From the NCBI GenBank assembly GCA_963771595.1, contig CAVYUC010000009.1, positions 62,001 through 126,000 of the forward strand: DNA of 64,000 nucleotides, given 5' to 3'. The notes beneath the pieces were generated by a model. It saw only the letters and a list, made by a program, of their open reading frames with translations. It was not told the origin of the DNA and ran no database searches. Shown here one piece after another: positions 53,718-63,500 of the stretch (position 1 is the first letter of the stretch; each line of letters starts with the position of its first letter). Both the position numbers and the translations under genes were made by a program. Source of the stretch: CAVYUC01 sp963771595 (GTDB taxonomy: Bacteria > Bacteroidota > Bacteroidia > Bacteroidales > Prolixibacteraceae).

Positions 53718-56051
53718 ATGATACGATTCAAAATCAAACTCGCAATTCGAAATTTACTAAAGAACAAATTGTATTCGTCGTTAATCATCGGCGGTTTTGC
53801 GGTTGGCTTTACGGCATGTATTCTCATTGCGTTATTTTACAATGCCGAGCACAACGTTGACAAGCATTTTGCAGATTATAAAAACATCTTTCGATTATAC
53901 GATGCAAAAGACAACAAATCGGGGCTTGATTATAAATTAAATGCTGTGCTTTCGGAAAATTATCCGGATATAGAAGAAACATGTCCGCTTGGATTTTCCT
54001 ATTTTCCAATGACACTTAAAGATCCGGAGACAAAGAACTACACGCGGGCAGAATATGTAGTTTCAACAAATAACGCTTTTTTTGATGTTTTTTCACTAAA
54101 GATTTTATCCAGCCTGGATGATCAACCATTTAGCCAAAACAATTCAGCAGTAATTACCGAGTCGGTGGCAAAGAAACTATTTGGCGATAAAAATCCTTTG
54201 GGGCGAACTGTCAAAGAAGAGTTCTTCACAGCTACTGTTACGGCAGTTATGAAGGATTTGCCTGAGAACTCAAGTTTTAAAGCTGAATTGCTTCTAAATA
54301 GTGAAAACAAAGATTTCCAGATGTCGCAGGAGTGCAATAACGGTGTTTGTATTTATCCAACCGAACATTTTCTGTTACTGAATAATGGCGTAAATCCCAA
54401 TCAGTTTGCTGATAAGCTCAATGCTTCCATCGCACAATTTAACAACAATACCGACAGTCTTGCATTACAAAATTTATCCGATATTTATCTTTCTTCTCAG
54501 GTTCTTGGCTGGTCGGATGATCATAACAGGGGGAATTCAAAAATGCTCATGGTGTTTCTCTCTATCGCCATACTTATTATCCTTCTTTCCAGCATCAATT
54601 ACCTTAATTATACGGTTTCGATGCAATATGCCAAAATGAAGGAAATCGGAATAAACAAAACCAATGGCGCCGGGAAATGGCACCTGTTTGCCGATTCGCT
54701 GGTGGAAGTATCGCTTGGAATTATTATTGCGCTGGTTATCTCGGGAATACTGGCTACAATGCTTTTACCTTCTACCGGCGTTTTGTTTGGAAGGGAAATT
54801 AATATGACAGATGTGGATTTTCGTCAACTCATTCCGGTTTTTGCAGGCACGATTGTGGGGATTATTTTTTTGAATAGTATGGCGCCTATTTATATTTTGT
54901 CGCGTTTTAATATCACCGATTTCCTGTCTGGAGGGCGAAAACGAACCGGGAAACAACTGGGAAAACATGCAATGCTCACTTTCCAGCTAACGGTTTCCAT
55001 TGCTTTGATTGCTGTTGTGATGCTCATTTTTAAACAACTTCAGTACGTAAAACATCACGATTTAGGGTTTAACGAGGAACACCTTGTAAGGTTAGAACTT
55101 CCATATTTGTTTGAGAACCAGAAAGCATTGAAAGAAGAAGTCGCCAAACTTCCTTTTGTTGCCAGTAGTACTTTAAGTAATGGTTATCCCGGGCATATTA
55201 ATATGAGTATGGGAAGCGGTGTGGATGGTGATGAATTTATGGTAAACTGTATTTATGTTTCCGACGATTTTCTTAAAACTTTTGGAATTCAACTGCTGGA
55301 TGGCCGGAATTTTATGGCCGGCGATAAGGATAAAGCCTGTATAATGAATGAGGCAGCTGTGAAACGTTACGGATGGGAAGATCTTACAGGTAAAAAGTAT
55401 AAAAATGGCCGGGATGGCGGGTTCAACGTTATAGGCGAAGTAAACAATTTTAATGTGGAATCATTGCACTCAGCCCTGACCCCGGTAGCGCTGTTTTATG
55501 AGCCTGATCATCAGTTCAACACGCTTTCGTTGCGGCTTTTACCCGGTGCTGTTGGACGAGAAATGGACCAACTGCGAGACACATGGAAAAGTTTCCTGCC
55601 TGACGATCCGATGGAATTTACCTTTTACGATGACCAGTTTCAGGCGATGTATGTGAAAGAAGACAAACTGGCAAAATCAATTTCCTTCTTTTCTCTGATT
55701 GCCATTGTGCTCACCAGCATGGGGATTCTCGGGCAAATTTTCCTGATTAGTCTTAACCGAACCAAGGAAATTGGAGTTCGCAAAGTAAATGGTGCCAAAG
55801 TATCAGAAATATTGGTTCTGCTGAACAAAGATTTTGTGATTTGGGTAGTGGTGGCATTTGCAATTGCCACTCCTGTTGCCTGGTATTCCATAAATAAATG
55901 GCTTGAAAACTTTGCCTACAAAACTAATTTGAGTTGGTGGATTTTTGCGCTGGCGGGGGTGCTGGCTTTGGGGATTGCGTTGCTAACCGTTAGTTGGCAA
56001 AGTTGGCGGGCGGCTACAAGGAATCCGGTCGAAGCACTTCGATACGAATAA
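53718..56051 (+). CDS. FtsX/MacB-type ABC permease 2
   Basis: 777 residues, 17 nt after permease 1. The N-terminal IRNLLKNKLYSSLIIGGFAV and the periplasmic domain NAEHNVDKHFADYKNIFRL differ strongly from those of permease 1. The last ~75 residues are nearly the same, including a 56-nt segment with identical DNA (55903-55958 versus 53542-53597). A KEIGVRKVNGAKVSEILVLL coupling segment is present. The pattern suggests recent gene conversion at the 3' end. Confidence 0.92.
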   Translation: MIRFKIKLAIRNLLKNKLYSSLIIGGFAVGFTACILIALFYNAEHNVDKHFADYKNIFRLYDAKDNKSGLDYKLNAVLSENYPDIEETCPLGFSYFPMTLKDPETKNYTRAEYVVSTNNAFFDVFSLKILSSLDDQPFSQNNSAVITESVAKKLFGDKNPLGRTVKEEFFTATVTAVMKDLPENSSFKAELLLNSENKDFQMSQECNNGVCIYPTEHFLLLNNGVNPNQFADKLNASIAQFNNNTDSLALQNLSDIYLSSQVLGWSDDHNRGNSKMLMVFLSIAILIILLSSINYLNYTVSMQYAKMKEIGINKTNGAGKWHLFADSLVEVSLGIIIALVISGILATMLLPSTGVLFGREINMTDVDFRQLIPVFAGTIVGIIFLNSMAPIYILSRFNITDFLSGGRKRTGKQLGKHAMLTFQLTVSIALIAVVMLIFKQLQYVKHHDLGFNEEHLVRLELPYLFENQKALKEEVAKLPFVASSTLSNGYPGHINMSMGSGVDGDEFMVNCIYVSDDFLKTFGIQLLDGRNFMAGDKDKACIMNEAAVKRYGWEDLTGKKYKNGRDGGFNVIGEVNNFNVESLHSALTPVALFYEPDHQFNTLSLRLLPGAVGREMDQLRDTWKSFLPDDPMEFTFYDDQFQAMYVKEDKLAKSISFFSLIAIVLTSMGILGQIFLISLNRTKEIGVRKVNGAKVSEILVLLNKDFVIWVVVAFAIATPVAWYSINKWLENFAYKTNLSWWIFALAGVLALGIALLTVSWQSWRAATRNPVEALRYE

Positions 56052-56078
56052 TAACATTAACACATAAAAACAGGAAAG

Positions 56079-58472
56079 ATGAGACTCTACAAGTTAAAAA
56101 TGACGATCAGGAATGCCCGTAAAAACGGAGTTTTGTCGTTTGCAAAAGTATTTGGGTTGTGCCTCTCGTTTGTAGTTATTTTGTTTGCATCGGGCTATGT
56201 ATACTATGAAACCAGTTTTGACAATAGTATTCCCGACCATGACAAAATTTACCGTTGCCTGATGCAAGGGCAACTCGGCGAAGAAAAAGCCGATTATGCA
56301 GTGACCAGTCCAGCACAGGCTGCAGCAATCACCGCTGAAATTCCTGAAATTGAGGAATCAATTAGAATTCTCAGCAGGGGCAACGCAAGTTTAAAAATAA
56401 ATGATAATCCTATAAAAGGAGGGCCGCTTTTTTATGCCGACCCCAATATTTTTTCTTTTTTCAGTATTCCCATAGAAACCAATATGGATAATCCTCTCGC
56501 TGCTGAGAATTATCTTGTAGTCTCAAAAAGTATTGCTGAAAAACAATTCGATTCTGTTGAGGATGCCTTGGGCAAGGTTGTCGAGATAAGAGGGGAAGAA
56601 AGTATAATCACAGGGGTTTTTAACGATTTGCCCAATAATTTTCATTTACAGGTTAGTCTGTTTCAATCCATACAAAAATCAAATCCCGACCAAATAGGCT
56701 GGGATTCGCAAAACTATTACACCTATTTTAAAACAAAACTTCCAAATGTGAGTGTTGATGAACTGAATTTTAAAATCAGCAAAACAGTTTACAACCATTC
56801 CGATGACAGGATTGATGCTGTAAACGCTAAGACTATAGATGACTTAAAATATGAAGATAATTTTTACCTTTTTTATACATGTGAATCCTTAAAAGCCATT
56901 CATTTCAGTAACCACAAATTCGACCCTGCCCAAACATCAAATAAAACGTATGTGTATGGCGCTATAATAATGGCTTTCCTGGTGCTTTTAATCTCTTCCG
57001 TTAACTTTATAAACCTTACCATCGCCAATATTTCAACGCGATTAAAAGAAGTGGGCATCCGAAAAACAATCGGGGCATTCAAAAAAGATATCATTAAACA
57101 ATTTCTGTACGAAACTTCGGTATTCTTCACTTTATCGTTCTTACTGGCAGTAGTAATTTATCTTGGAGCAGGCACGCCACTTGCACAATATCTCGGTTTC
57201 AATATTCAACTTTCGGGAAACCTCACGTTAAAAATTATTGCTGCTGTTTTTATTGGGCTGTTAATTTTTAACCTCACAGCCAATGTCTTCCCAATTATCA
57301 TTACTTCAAACAAAAAAGTATTGGGTCTAATTAAAAATGAAAGTGCGATTAAAAGACTCAATTGGAAAAACAACAGTTTTATACTTGTTCAGTTTGTCCT
57401 TTCCGGATTAATTATACTGAGTTCGGTTTTTGTTCAAAAACAAATTGATTTTATGGTTAACAAAGACCGCGGGTACAACGGTGATAACGTTGTTATGCTC
57501 TCGATGTGGGAATTGAACCCTCAAACAAGACAAAATTTTATCGACAAGTTGAAATCTTATAATTCAGTGCAGTCGGTATCAACCAGCGATGTATATTTTG
57601 GGGAAGACTTTAGTATGAATGGAGCCTGGTTCGAAACAAGAGAAGATGAGTACTATTTCCACACAAGTGTTTTACCGGTCGACGATGAATTTCTGAACAC
57701 CTTTGGATTTAAAATGAAAGAAGGGCGCTATTTTGAAAAAGAAAGGCAAACCGATTTTGATGCAGCTATTCTTAATGAATCGGCAGTGAAAGTATATACA
57801 GGCAACGGTTCGCTGGTTGGCACAAATGTAATTGTAGGTGAAAAAACCTACAAGGTTATTGGAATTGTCAATGATTTTAATTTCCGTTCGCTCCATCATA
57901 AAATTGAACCTTTAGTAATTACACGAATAGAAAACCTTGGGGATGTATTTATAAAGGTCAGAAATGCACAGGTTTCAGAAGTGCTCTCAACCATTCAAAA
58001 CCTTTGGGCTGAATTTAAGATTGACTTTCCACTAAATTATGAATTTCATGATGAAGTTCTGGCCCAACATTATGTCAAAGACCAGCAAGCAAAAAAACTG
58101 TTATTGTTGCTCTCCATCATTTCAATTGTAATTGCCTGTGTTGGGCTTTATGCCGTAAGCCTTTTTACCATTTTAAAGAAAACCAAAGAAATCGGCATCC
58201 GCAAAGTAAACGGAGCCAGGGTGTCCGAAGTAATGACTATGCTCAATAAAGACTTTGTGAAATGGGTAGTTATCGCATTTGTAATTGCCACACCTATTGC
58301 GTACTACGCCATGGATAAATGGCTTGAAAGTTTTGCTTATAAAACCACTTTAAGCTGGTGGATTTTTGCACTTGCAGGTTTACTGGCGCTGGGAATTGCG
58401 TTGTTGACGGTAAGTTGGCAAAGTTGGCGGGCGGCAACGAGGAACCCTGTCGAAGCTCTCCGATATGAATAG
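56079..58472 (+). CDS. FtsX/MacB-type ABC permease 3
   Basis: 797 residues with the same two-half FtsX layout. Start MRLYKLKMTIRNARKNGVLSF; periplasmic YETSFDNSIPDHDKIYRCLM. The C-terminal KEIGIRKVNGARVSEVMTML and the tail ...RAATRNPVEALRYE match permease 1. Stop TAG at 58470-58472 is followed by two orphan copies of the final codons. Spacing from permease 2 is 27 nt. Confidence 0.92.
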   Translation: MRLYKLKMTIRNARKNGVLSFAKVFGLCLSFVVILFASGYVYYETSFDNSIPDHDKIYRCLMQGQLGEEKADYAVTSPAQAAAITAEIPEIEESIRILSRGNASLKINDNPIKGGPLFYADPNIFSFFSIPIETNMDNPLAAENYLVVSKSIAEKQFDSVEDALGKVVEIRGEESIITGVFNDLPNNFHLQVSLFQSIQKSNPDQIGWDSQNYYTYFKTKLPNVSVDELNFKISKTVYNHSDDRIDAVNAKTIDDLKYEDNFYLFYTCESLKAIHFSNHKFDPAQTSNKTYVYGAIIMAFLVLLISSVNFINLTIANISTRLKEVGIRKTIGAFKKDIIKQFLYETSVFFTLSFLLAVVIYLGAGTPLAQYLGFNIQLSGNLTLKIIAAVFIGLLIFNLTANVFPIIITSNKKVLGLIKNESAIKRLNWKNNSFILVQFVLSGLIILSSVFVQKQIDFMVNKDRGYNGDNVVMLSMWELNPQTRQNFIDKLKSYNSVQSVSTSDVYFGEDFSMNGAWFETREDEYYFHTSVLPVDDEFLNTFGFKMKEGRYFEKERQTDFDAAILNESAVKVYTGNGSLVGTNVIVGEKTYKVIGIVNDFNFRSLHHKIEPLVITRIENLGDVFIKVRNAQVSEVLSTIQNLWAEFKIDFPLNYEFHDEVLAQHYVKDQQAKKLLLLLSIISIVIACVGLYAVSLFTILKKTKEIGIRKVNGARVSEVMTMLNKDFVKWVVIAFVIATPIAYYAMDKWLESFAYKTTLSWWIFALAGLLALGIALLTVSWQSWRAATRNPVEALRYE

Positions 58473-58600
58473 AGGAGAGCGAAGATCCCGATTGCTCGGG
58501 ATGGAGGCACTCAGGTATGAGTGACGAACTCCCGATAACGAAGTGACTCGGGATGGAGGCATTGAGATATGAGTAAAGAAAACTAAAAAAAAACAAAATC
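58473..58600 (+). repeat. Two orphan permease 3'-end scars, each behind a palindrome
   Basis: ATCCCGATTGCTCGGGAT (58485-58502) leads into 58501-58524, which reads ATG GAG GCA CTC AGG TAT GAG TGA (MEALRYE-stop). CTCCCGATAACGAAGTGACTCGGGAT (58529-58554) leads into 58553-58576, which also encodes MEALRYE-stop, with TTG and AGA codons. Both octacodons equal the final residues of every permease in the array. They are too short to be genes. Confidence 0.85.
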
Positions 58601-60994
58601 ATGATTAAGAATTATTTTAAAATCGCCCTCCGAAATCTGATGAGAAACAAGCTTTACTCATTGATAAATATTGTTGGACTGGCAATCGGAATAACTGCTT
58701 GTATTCTCATAATGTTGTATGTGCAATCAGAACTAAGCTATGATACGTTTCATGAAAAAGCAGACCGTATTTACCGTGTAAATTTGTATGGTGTGTTAAA
58801 TGGCGATGAAATTAATAGTTCAGTCACCTGTCCGCCATTGGCAAAAACTATGCAAAATGAAATTCCTGAGGTTGAAGAAGCCCTGCGGTTAACTTTCATT
58901 GAACCGGTTATCAGACATAATAACGATGTTTTTAATGAAAAAAAGTGGTGCTACACCGATGCCAGTTTTTTCAAAATATTTTCCGCTACTTTTATTAAAG
59001 GCAATCCCGAAAATGCTTTGTCGCAGCCAAATACAGTGGTTTTAACAGAATTAACCGCCAAACGATATTTTGGGGATGACAATCCAATTGGGCAATTTAT
59101 CAGGATGGGAGAAGACCAAGAATATGAGATTACCGGAGTAATTAAAGATTATCCCGAGAATTCACATATTAAGCCTGATTTTCTGGCCTCGATGAAAGGG
59201 CTGGATGTTGACAAAAATTTGAACTGGATTCAGAATATGATTCATACCTATATTCTGATTAAAGAAGGATCTACCAAACAGGATGTAGATGCCAAGCTTG
59301 AAGGACTGGTGGAAAAATATGTTGGCCCTGCTGTAAAACAAGCCATGGGCATTACGTTTGAAAAATTAAAATCACAGGGACTAAAATACAAATGGTATGC
59401 CCAACCATTAGTCAAAATTCATTTCGACAGGGAAGTAAAACCGGTGACTGAAGCTTCGGGCAACAAAAGTTACATGCTGATATTTTCGATTATCGCCATT
59501 TTTATACTTGTAATTGCCTGTATCAATTATATGAATATGTCAACTGCCCGCTCTGCTAAACGTGCTAAAGAGGTTTCGGTAAAAAAATCATTTGGTTCAG
59601 GCAGGAATCTCCTCATATTTCAATTTTTATCTGAATCGATGCTTGTAACATTACTTGCAATGGTACTTGCAATGGTATTTATAAAGCTTTTACTTCCTGA
59701 ATTTAATAGTTTAATCGACAAACAACTTGTTTTCAATTACTTCAATAATTTCAAAACTATACCATTAATGCTCGCTTTTGGCATCGGAATCGGAATAATT
59801 GCAGGTAGTTATCCGGCCTTCTTTTTGGCATCGTTTAATCCGATAAAGGTTCTAAAGGGAAGTAGTAAATCGGAAGGTGGTAATGCAAAATTGCGTAGCG
59901 GATTGGTTATTTTTCAATTAATTGTCTCCATTGGGTTATTTTCAGGAGCCTTTTTCATCAGCAAACAATTAAGTTTTCTTCAAAATAAGGACCTTGGTTT
60001 TAACAAAGAAAATTTGCTTATAATCAACAAAGCTGATTACCTGGGAAACCAGTTGTCGTCTTTTAAAAATGAATTACTTGCCCAGACAGGCATATTGAAG
60101 ATTACAAATTCTTCCTCTATTCCCGGAAGATTTAATTCGAGTAATTCCTATTTTCATCATTCGGTAGACGATACAAGGGGGATAAATACATTTTGGAGCG
60201 ATTACGATTTTATAAATACCTATCAAATAGAATTAGCAGAAGGCCGCTTTTTTGAAGAGGGTAACCAATTCAATGACAAATCGGTTGTACTTAACGAAAC
60301 CGCAGTAAAACAATTAAATATTGAAAACCCGATAGGCAAACAAATTTATAGCGGCACAAAAACAGAGGATAATAGCTTAACCATTATCGGTGTAATAAAA
60401 GATTTTCATAGTGAGTCGCTACATGAGAAAATGAGCCCTTTTGTATTGCTTAATGGAGGTGGAGAATATTTAAGTGTAAGAATTTCAGGAGATATACAGC
60501 AGAATCTGAAAATAATTGAACAAAGCTGGAATAAATTTGCCAAAGGTCAGGTTTTTGATTATGTGTTTTTTGATGAAGATTTCGGGCGCTTATACAAAGC
60601 AGAAGTAAGAACAAGAAAAATAGTTTCTGTATTTTCTGCACTGGCAATTCTAATAGCCTGTTTGGGACTTCTTGCCCTGGCTGCTTTTGTTGCAGAACAA
60701 CGCACAAAAGAAATTGGGATACGAAAAGCAAATGGTGCCAAAATTCGTGAAATTTTGTTTTTGCTTAACCGCAACTTTATAAAATGGGTAGCCATAGCTT
60801 TTGTGATTGCCACACCCATTGCATATTACATAATGAATAACTGGCTTGAAAATTTTGCTTATAAAACCACGCTCAGTTGGTGGGTTTTTGCTTTGGCAGG
60901 ACTACTGGCGCTGCTTATTGCCCTTATTACTGTGAGCTGGCAAAGTTGGAGAGCAGCAACGAGAAACCTGGTAGAAGCGCTGAGGTATGAATAA
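58601..60994 (+). CDS. FtsX/MacB-type ABC permease 4
   Basis: 797 residues. N-terminus FKIALRNLMRNKLYSLINIV; SYDTFHEKADRIYRV is the classic start of the first periplasmic domain. The middle has ARSAKRAKEVSVKKSFGSGR (first-half coupling segment) and TKEIGIRKANGAKIREILFL (second half). The tail is RAATRNLVEALRYE, with Leu in place of the Pro of the others. It is the most divergent of the array at the 3' end by codon choice. Confidence 0.92.
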   Translation: MIKNYFKIALRNLMRNKLYSLINIVGLAIGITACILIMLYVQSELSYDTFHEKADRIYRVNLYGVLNGDEINSSVTCPPLAKTMQNEIPEVEEALRLTFIEPVIRHNNDVFNEKKWCYTDASFFKIFSATFIKGNPENALSQPNTVVLTELTAKRYFGDDNPIGQFIRMGEDQEYEITGVIKDYPENSHIKPDFLASMKGLDVDKNLNWIQNMIHTYILIKEGSTKQDVDAKLEGLVEKYVGPAVKQAMGITFEKLKSQGLKYKWYAQPLVKIHFDREVKPVTEASGNKSYMLIFSIIAIFILVIACINYMNMSTARSAKRAKEVSVKKSFGSGRNLLIFQFLSESMLVTLLAMVLAMVFIKLLLPEFNSLIDKQLVFNYFNNFKTIPLMLAFGIGIGIIAGSYPAFFLASFNPIKVLKGSSKSEGGNAKLRSGLVIFQLIVSIGLFSGAFFISKQLSFLQNKDLGFNKENLLIINKADYLGNQLSSFKNELLAQTGILKITNSSSIPGRFNSSNSYFHHSVDDTRGINTFWSDYDFINTYQIELAEGRFFEEGNQFNDKSVVLNETAVKQLNIENPIGKQIYSGTKTEDNSLTIIGVIKDFHSESLHEKMSPFVLLNGGGEYLSVRISGDIQQNLKIIEQSWNKFAKGQVFDYVFFDEDFGRLYKAEVRTRKIVSVFSALAILIACLGLLALAAFVAEQRTKEIGIRKANGAKIREILFLLNRNFIKWVAIAFVIATPIAYYIMNNWLENFAYKTTLSWWVFALAGLLALLIALITVSWQSWRAATRNLVEALRYE

Positions 60995-61006
60995 GAGCCT
61001 CTCCAA

Positions 61007-61023
61007 CCCCTCCTAAGGAGGGG
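61007..61023. repeat. Short palindrome between permeases 4 and 5
   Basis: CCCCTCCT-A-AGGAGGGG is a perfect 8-bp inverted repeat in the 76-nt gap, flanked by AGCCTCTCC on the left and GCT on the right. It looks like a collapsed version of palindromic elements 1 and 2. Confidence 0.55.
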
Positions 61024-61070
61024 CTAAAAAAGAATATCGTTAGTTGCGAAACTTTAATTGATGAAGAAAA

Positions 61071-63446
61071 ATGAAAAATATAAATGTTATAATTCGAAGT
61101 TTACTACGGCATAAATTATTTACCGTACTTAATTTTTTAGGGCTAACCATAGGACTAACCTGTGTTTTTATGATTTTATCGTGGGTGTACAATGAAACGG
61201 GTTACGATAAATTCAACTCGAATTACGACAACATATATCAAATCAACTTCAAAAACCAGAATGGCGAAATGGCGATGGCCGGAACACCAAATCCACTGGC
61301 GCCAATTCTTGAAAATGAAGTTGCATCGGTTGAAGCCACGGCACGATTAAGAAATGCCCCTGAATTTGCGTTCAAATACAACAATAACATGTTTTTTGAG
61401 GGGAAAGGAATTACCGCCGATCCCAAGATATTCAACATTTTTAGTTTTGAAACTCTTTCAGGCGACCCGGTTAAAGCACTTGAACAATCAGGCAGTTTTG
61501 TGATTACCGAATCGTTTGCCAAACGGTATTTTGGAAATGAAGATCCCATAAACAAAGAAATTCAGGTTGAAGGGCAATACTTTCTCACCGTAAAAGCAGT
61601 GCTTAAAGATGTACCTACACAGTCGCATCTTCAGTTCGATTATATTCTGCCACAAAAACTGTTGGAAGAGTATCATTTTTGCGGAATAGAATGGGGCGAC
61701 CCGAATTTCCGTACATACGTTTTACTCACCAAAGGAAGTAATTCAGTTAATGCTGCAAAGGAAATTACGAGAGTTGCAAAAATTAACGGGATGCCTCATT
61801 TACAGAGTAATCAAATTGTTGCATTTCTGCGGCCATTAAAATCTATTTACCTCGATTACTCGGTGAATAACAGGCTTGGAGAAACCGGAGATTACCGTTA
61901 CCTGTATATTTTCAGCACAGTTGCTTTGCTGATTTTGTTGCTGGCCTGTATTAATTTTGTAAACCTCACCGTTTCGTTATTTGCAAAAAAACAAAAAAGC
62001 ACTTCCATAAAAAAAGTTTGCGGGGCAAGCCGGAAGTCTGTCTTTTTTAATAGCGTTGCCGAAAACGGTTCCCTTATTTTTCTTGCATTTATTCTTTCAT
62101 TGTTCCTGTTTTGGTTCCTTCGGAATTCCTTCCAGAATTTGCTCGATAAACAATTTGGCGAACAGCTTATTAATTCCGGATTTGCAGGAATTATCGGGTT
62201 AATTTTCATTGTCACTATACTTATTTGTACGGTTTATCCTGCCGCCATTTTTTCCGGAGCAAAAGCAATTGAGTTGATGAACCGTTACAATAAACGGAAA
62301 TCGGGAATCTTAAAAAGCATGGTTGTTTTTCAGAATATTATTGCAGTTCTTCTCATTATTGCTGCCATTGGTGTAAACAAACAAATGCAATTCATCAATC
62401 ATAAAAAACTTGGATTTAATTCAGATCAGGTTGCTTTCACTTATTTGCGCGGAACCATCAATCAGAAAATTGCGGTGGTCAAAAATTTGCTGAACGAAAA
62501 TCCAAATATTTCTGAAATTAGTTTAAAAGATTGTCCTCCATTTCAGCAAATTAACGGAACTGTTGGAATAGCCTGGAAACAAAATGGCGAGTGGCAAAAC
62601 CAAAACACAGCAAATCCGGTTGGAATGGAAACCACTCGAATTGACGACCATTACCTAAAAATGATGAATGTTGAATTTGCTGCAGGTCGTAATTTTTCCA
62701 ATAATATATCAAGCGATAAACAAAATTACATTGTCAATGAAGAAGCAGTTCGTTTAATGGGACTTGAAAATCCGGTTGGTAACGAATTTTCACTTTATGG
62801 TAGAGAAGGAGTTATTGTAGGTGTGATAAAAGACACCTGGTTCAAATCGTTGCATGAGAAAATCAATCCACAGGTTTTTCATTTGTATAACGACGAAGTT
62901 TCAGAATCGTATTTCAGTACTTTATTTTTCAGAATAAACGGTAATGTTCCGCAAACACTGGATTTTATTAATAATATCTGGGCAGAAAATAATCCCGGAG
63001 TACCGTTTGAATATCATTTTCTCGATCAGGATTATGAAAATTTATACAAAAAAGACATGCAGATTGCCGGAGTTTTAAATTGGTTTACAATTCTGGCTGT
63101 ATTTATTGCCTGTCTCGGACTTTTTGGACAGGCGGTAATTGCTGGCGAAAATAAAATCAAAGAAATCGGAATCCGAAAAGTAAACGGCGCCAAAATTTCA
63201 GAAATACTAACGCTTTTAAACAAAGATTTTATTAAGTGGGTAGTAATTGCTTTTGCAATTGCTACCCCTATTGCCTGGTTCGCCATGAATAAATGGCTCG
63301 AAAACTTTGCCTACAAAACCAGTTTAAGTTGGTGGATATTTGCACTGGCAGGTTTGCTGGCATTAGGAATTGCTTTGCTGACGGTTAGTTGGCAAAGCTG
63401 GAAAGCAGCCACGCGGAATCCGGTGGAGGCGTTGAGGTATGAGTAA
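61071..63446 (+). CDS. FtsX/MacB-type ABC permease 5
   Basis: 791 residues. N-terminus IIRSLLRHKLFTVLNFLGLT; periplasmic NETGYDKFNSNYDNIYQINF. First-half coupling segment KKQKSTSIKKVCGASRKSV and second-half IKEIGIRKVNGAKISEIL. The C-terminal ~75 residues again match permeases 1-3 (MNKWLENFAYKTSLSWWIF), ending RNPVEALRYE. Confidence 0.92.
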   Translation: MKNINVIIRSLLRHKLFTVLNFLGLTIGLTCVFMILSWVYNETGYDKFNSNYDNIYQINFKNQNGEMAMAGTPNPLAPILENEVASVEATARLRNAPEFAFKYNNNMFFEGKGITADPKIFNIFSFETLSGDPVKALEQSGSFVITESFAKRYFGNEDPINKEIQVEGQYFLTVKAVLKDVPTQSHLQFDYILPQKLLEEYHFCGIEWGDPNFRTYVLLTKGSNSVNAAKEITRVAKINGMPHLQSNQIVAFLRPLKSIYLDYSVNNRLGETGDYRYLYIFSTVALLILLLACINFVNLTVSLFAKKQKSTSIKKVCGASRKSVFFNSVAENGSLIFLAFILSLFLFWFLRNSFQNLLDKQFGEQLINSGFAGIIGLIFIVTILICTVYPAAIFSGAKAIELMNRYNKRKSGILKSMVVFQNIIAVLLIIAAIGVNKQMQFINHKKLGFNSDQVAFTYLRGTINQKIAVVKNLLNENPNISEISLKDCPPFQQINGTVGIAWKQNGEWQNQNTANPVGMETTRIDDHYLKMMNVEFAAGRNFSNNISSDKQNYIVNEEAVRLMGLENPVGNEFSLYGREGVIVGVIKDTWFKSLHEKINPQVFHLYNDEVSESYFSTLFFRINGNVPQTLDFINNIWAENNPGVPFEYHFLDQDYENLYKKDMQIAGVLNWFTILAVFIACLGLFGQAVIAGENKIKEIGIRKVNGAKISEILTLLNKDFIKWVVIAFAIATPIAWFAMNKWLENFAYKTSLSWWIFALAGLLALGIALLTVSWQSWKAATRNPVEALRYE

Positions 63447-63500
63447 AATAAACAGTATAGGAAATAAATCAGCAACAACAATTAAAATAAAATTTTCACA

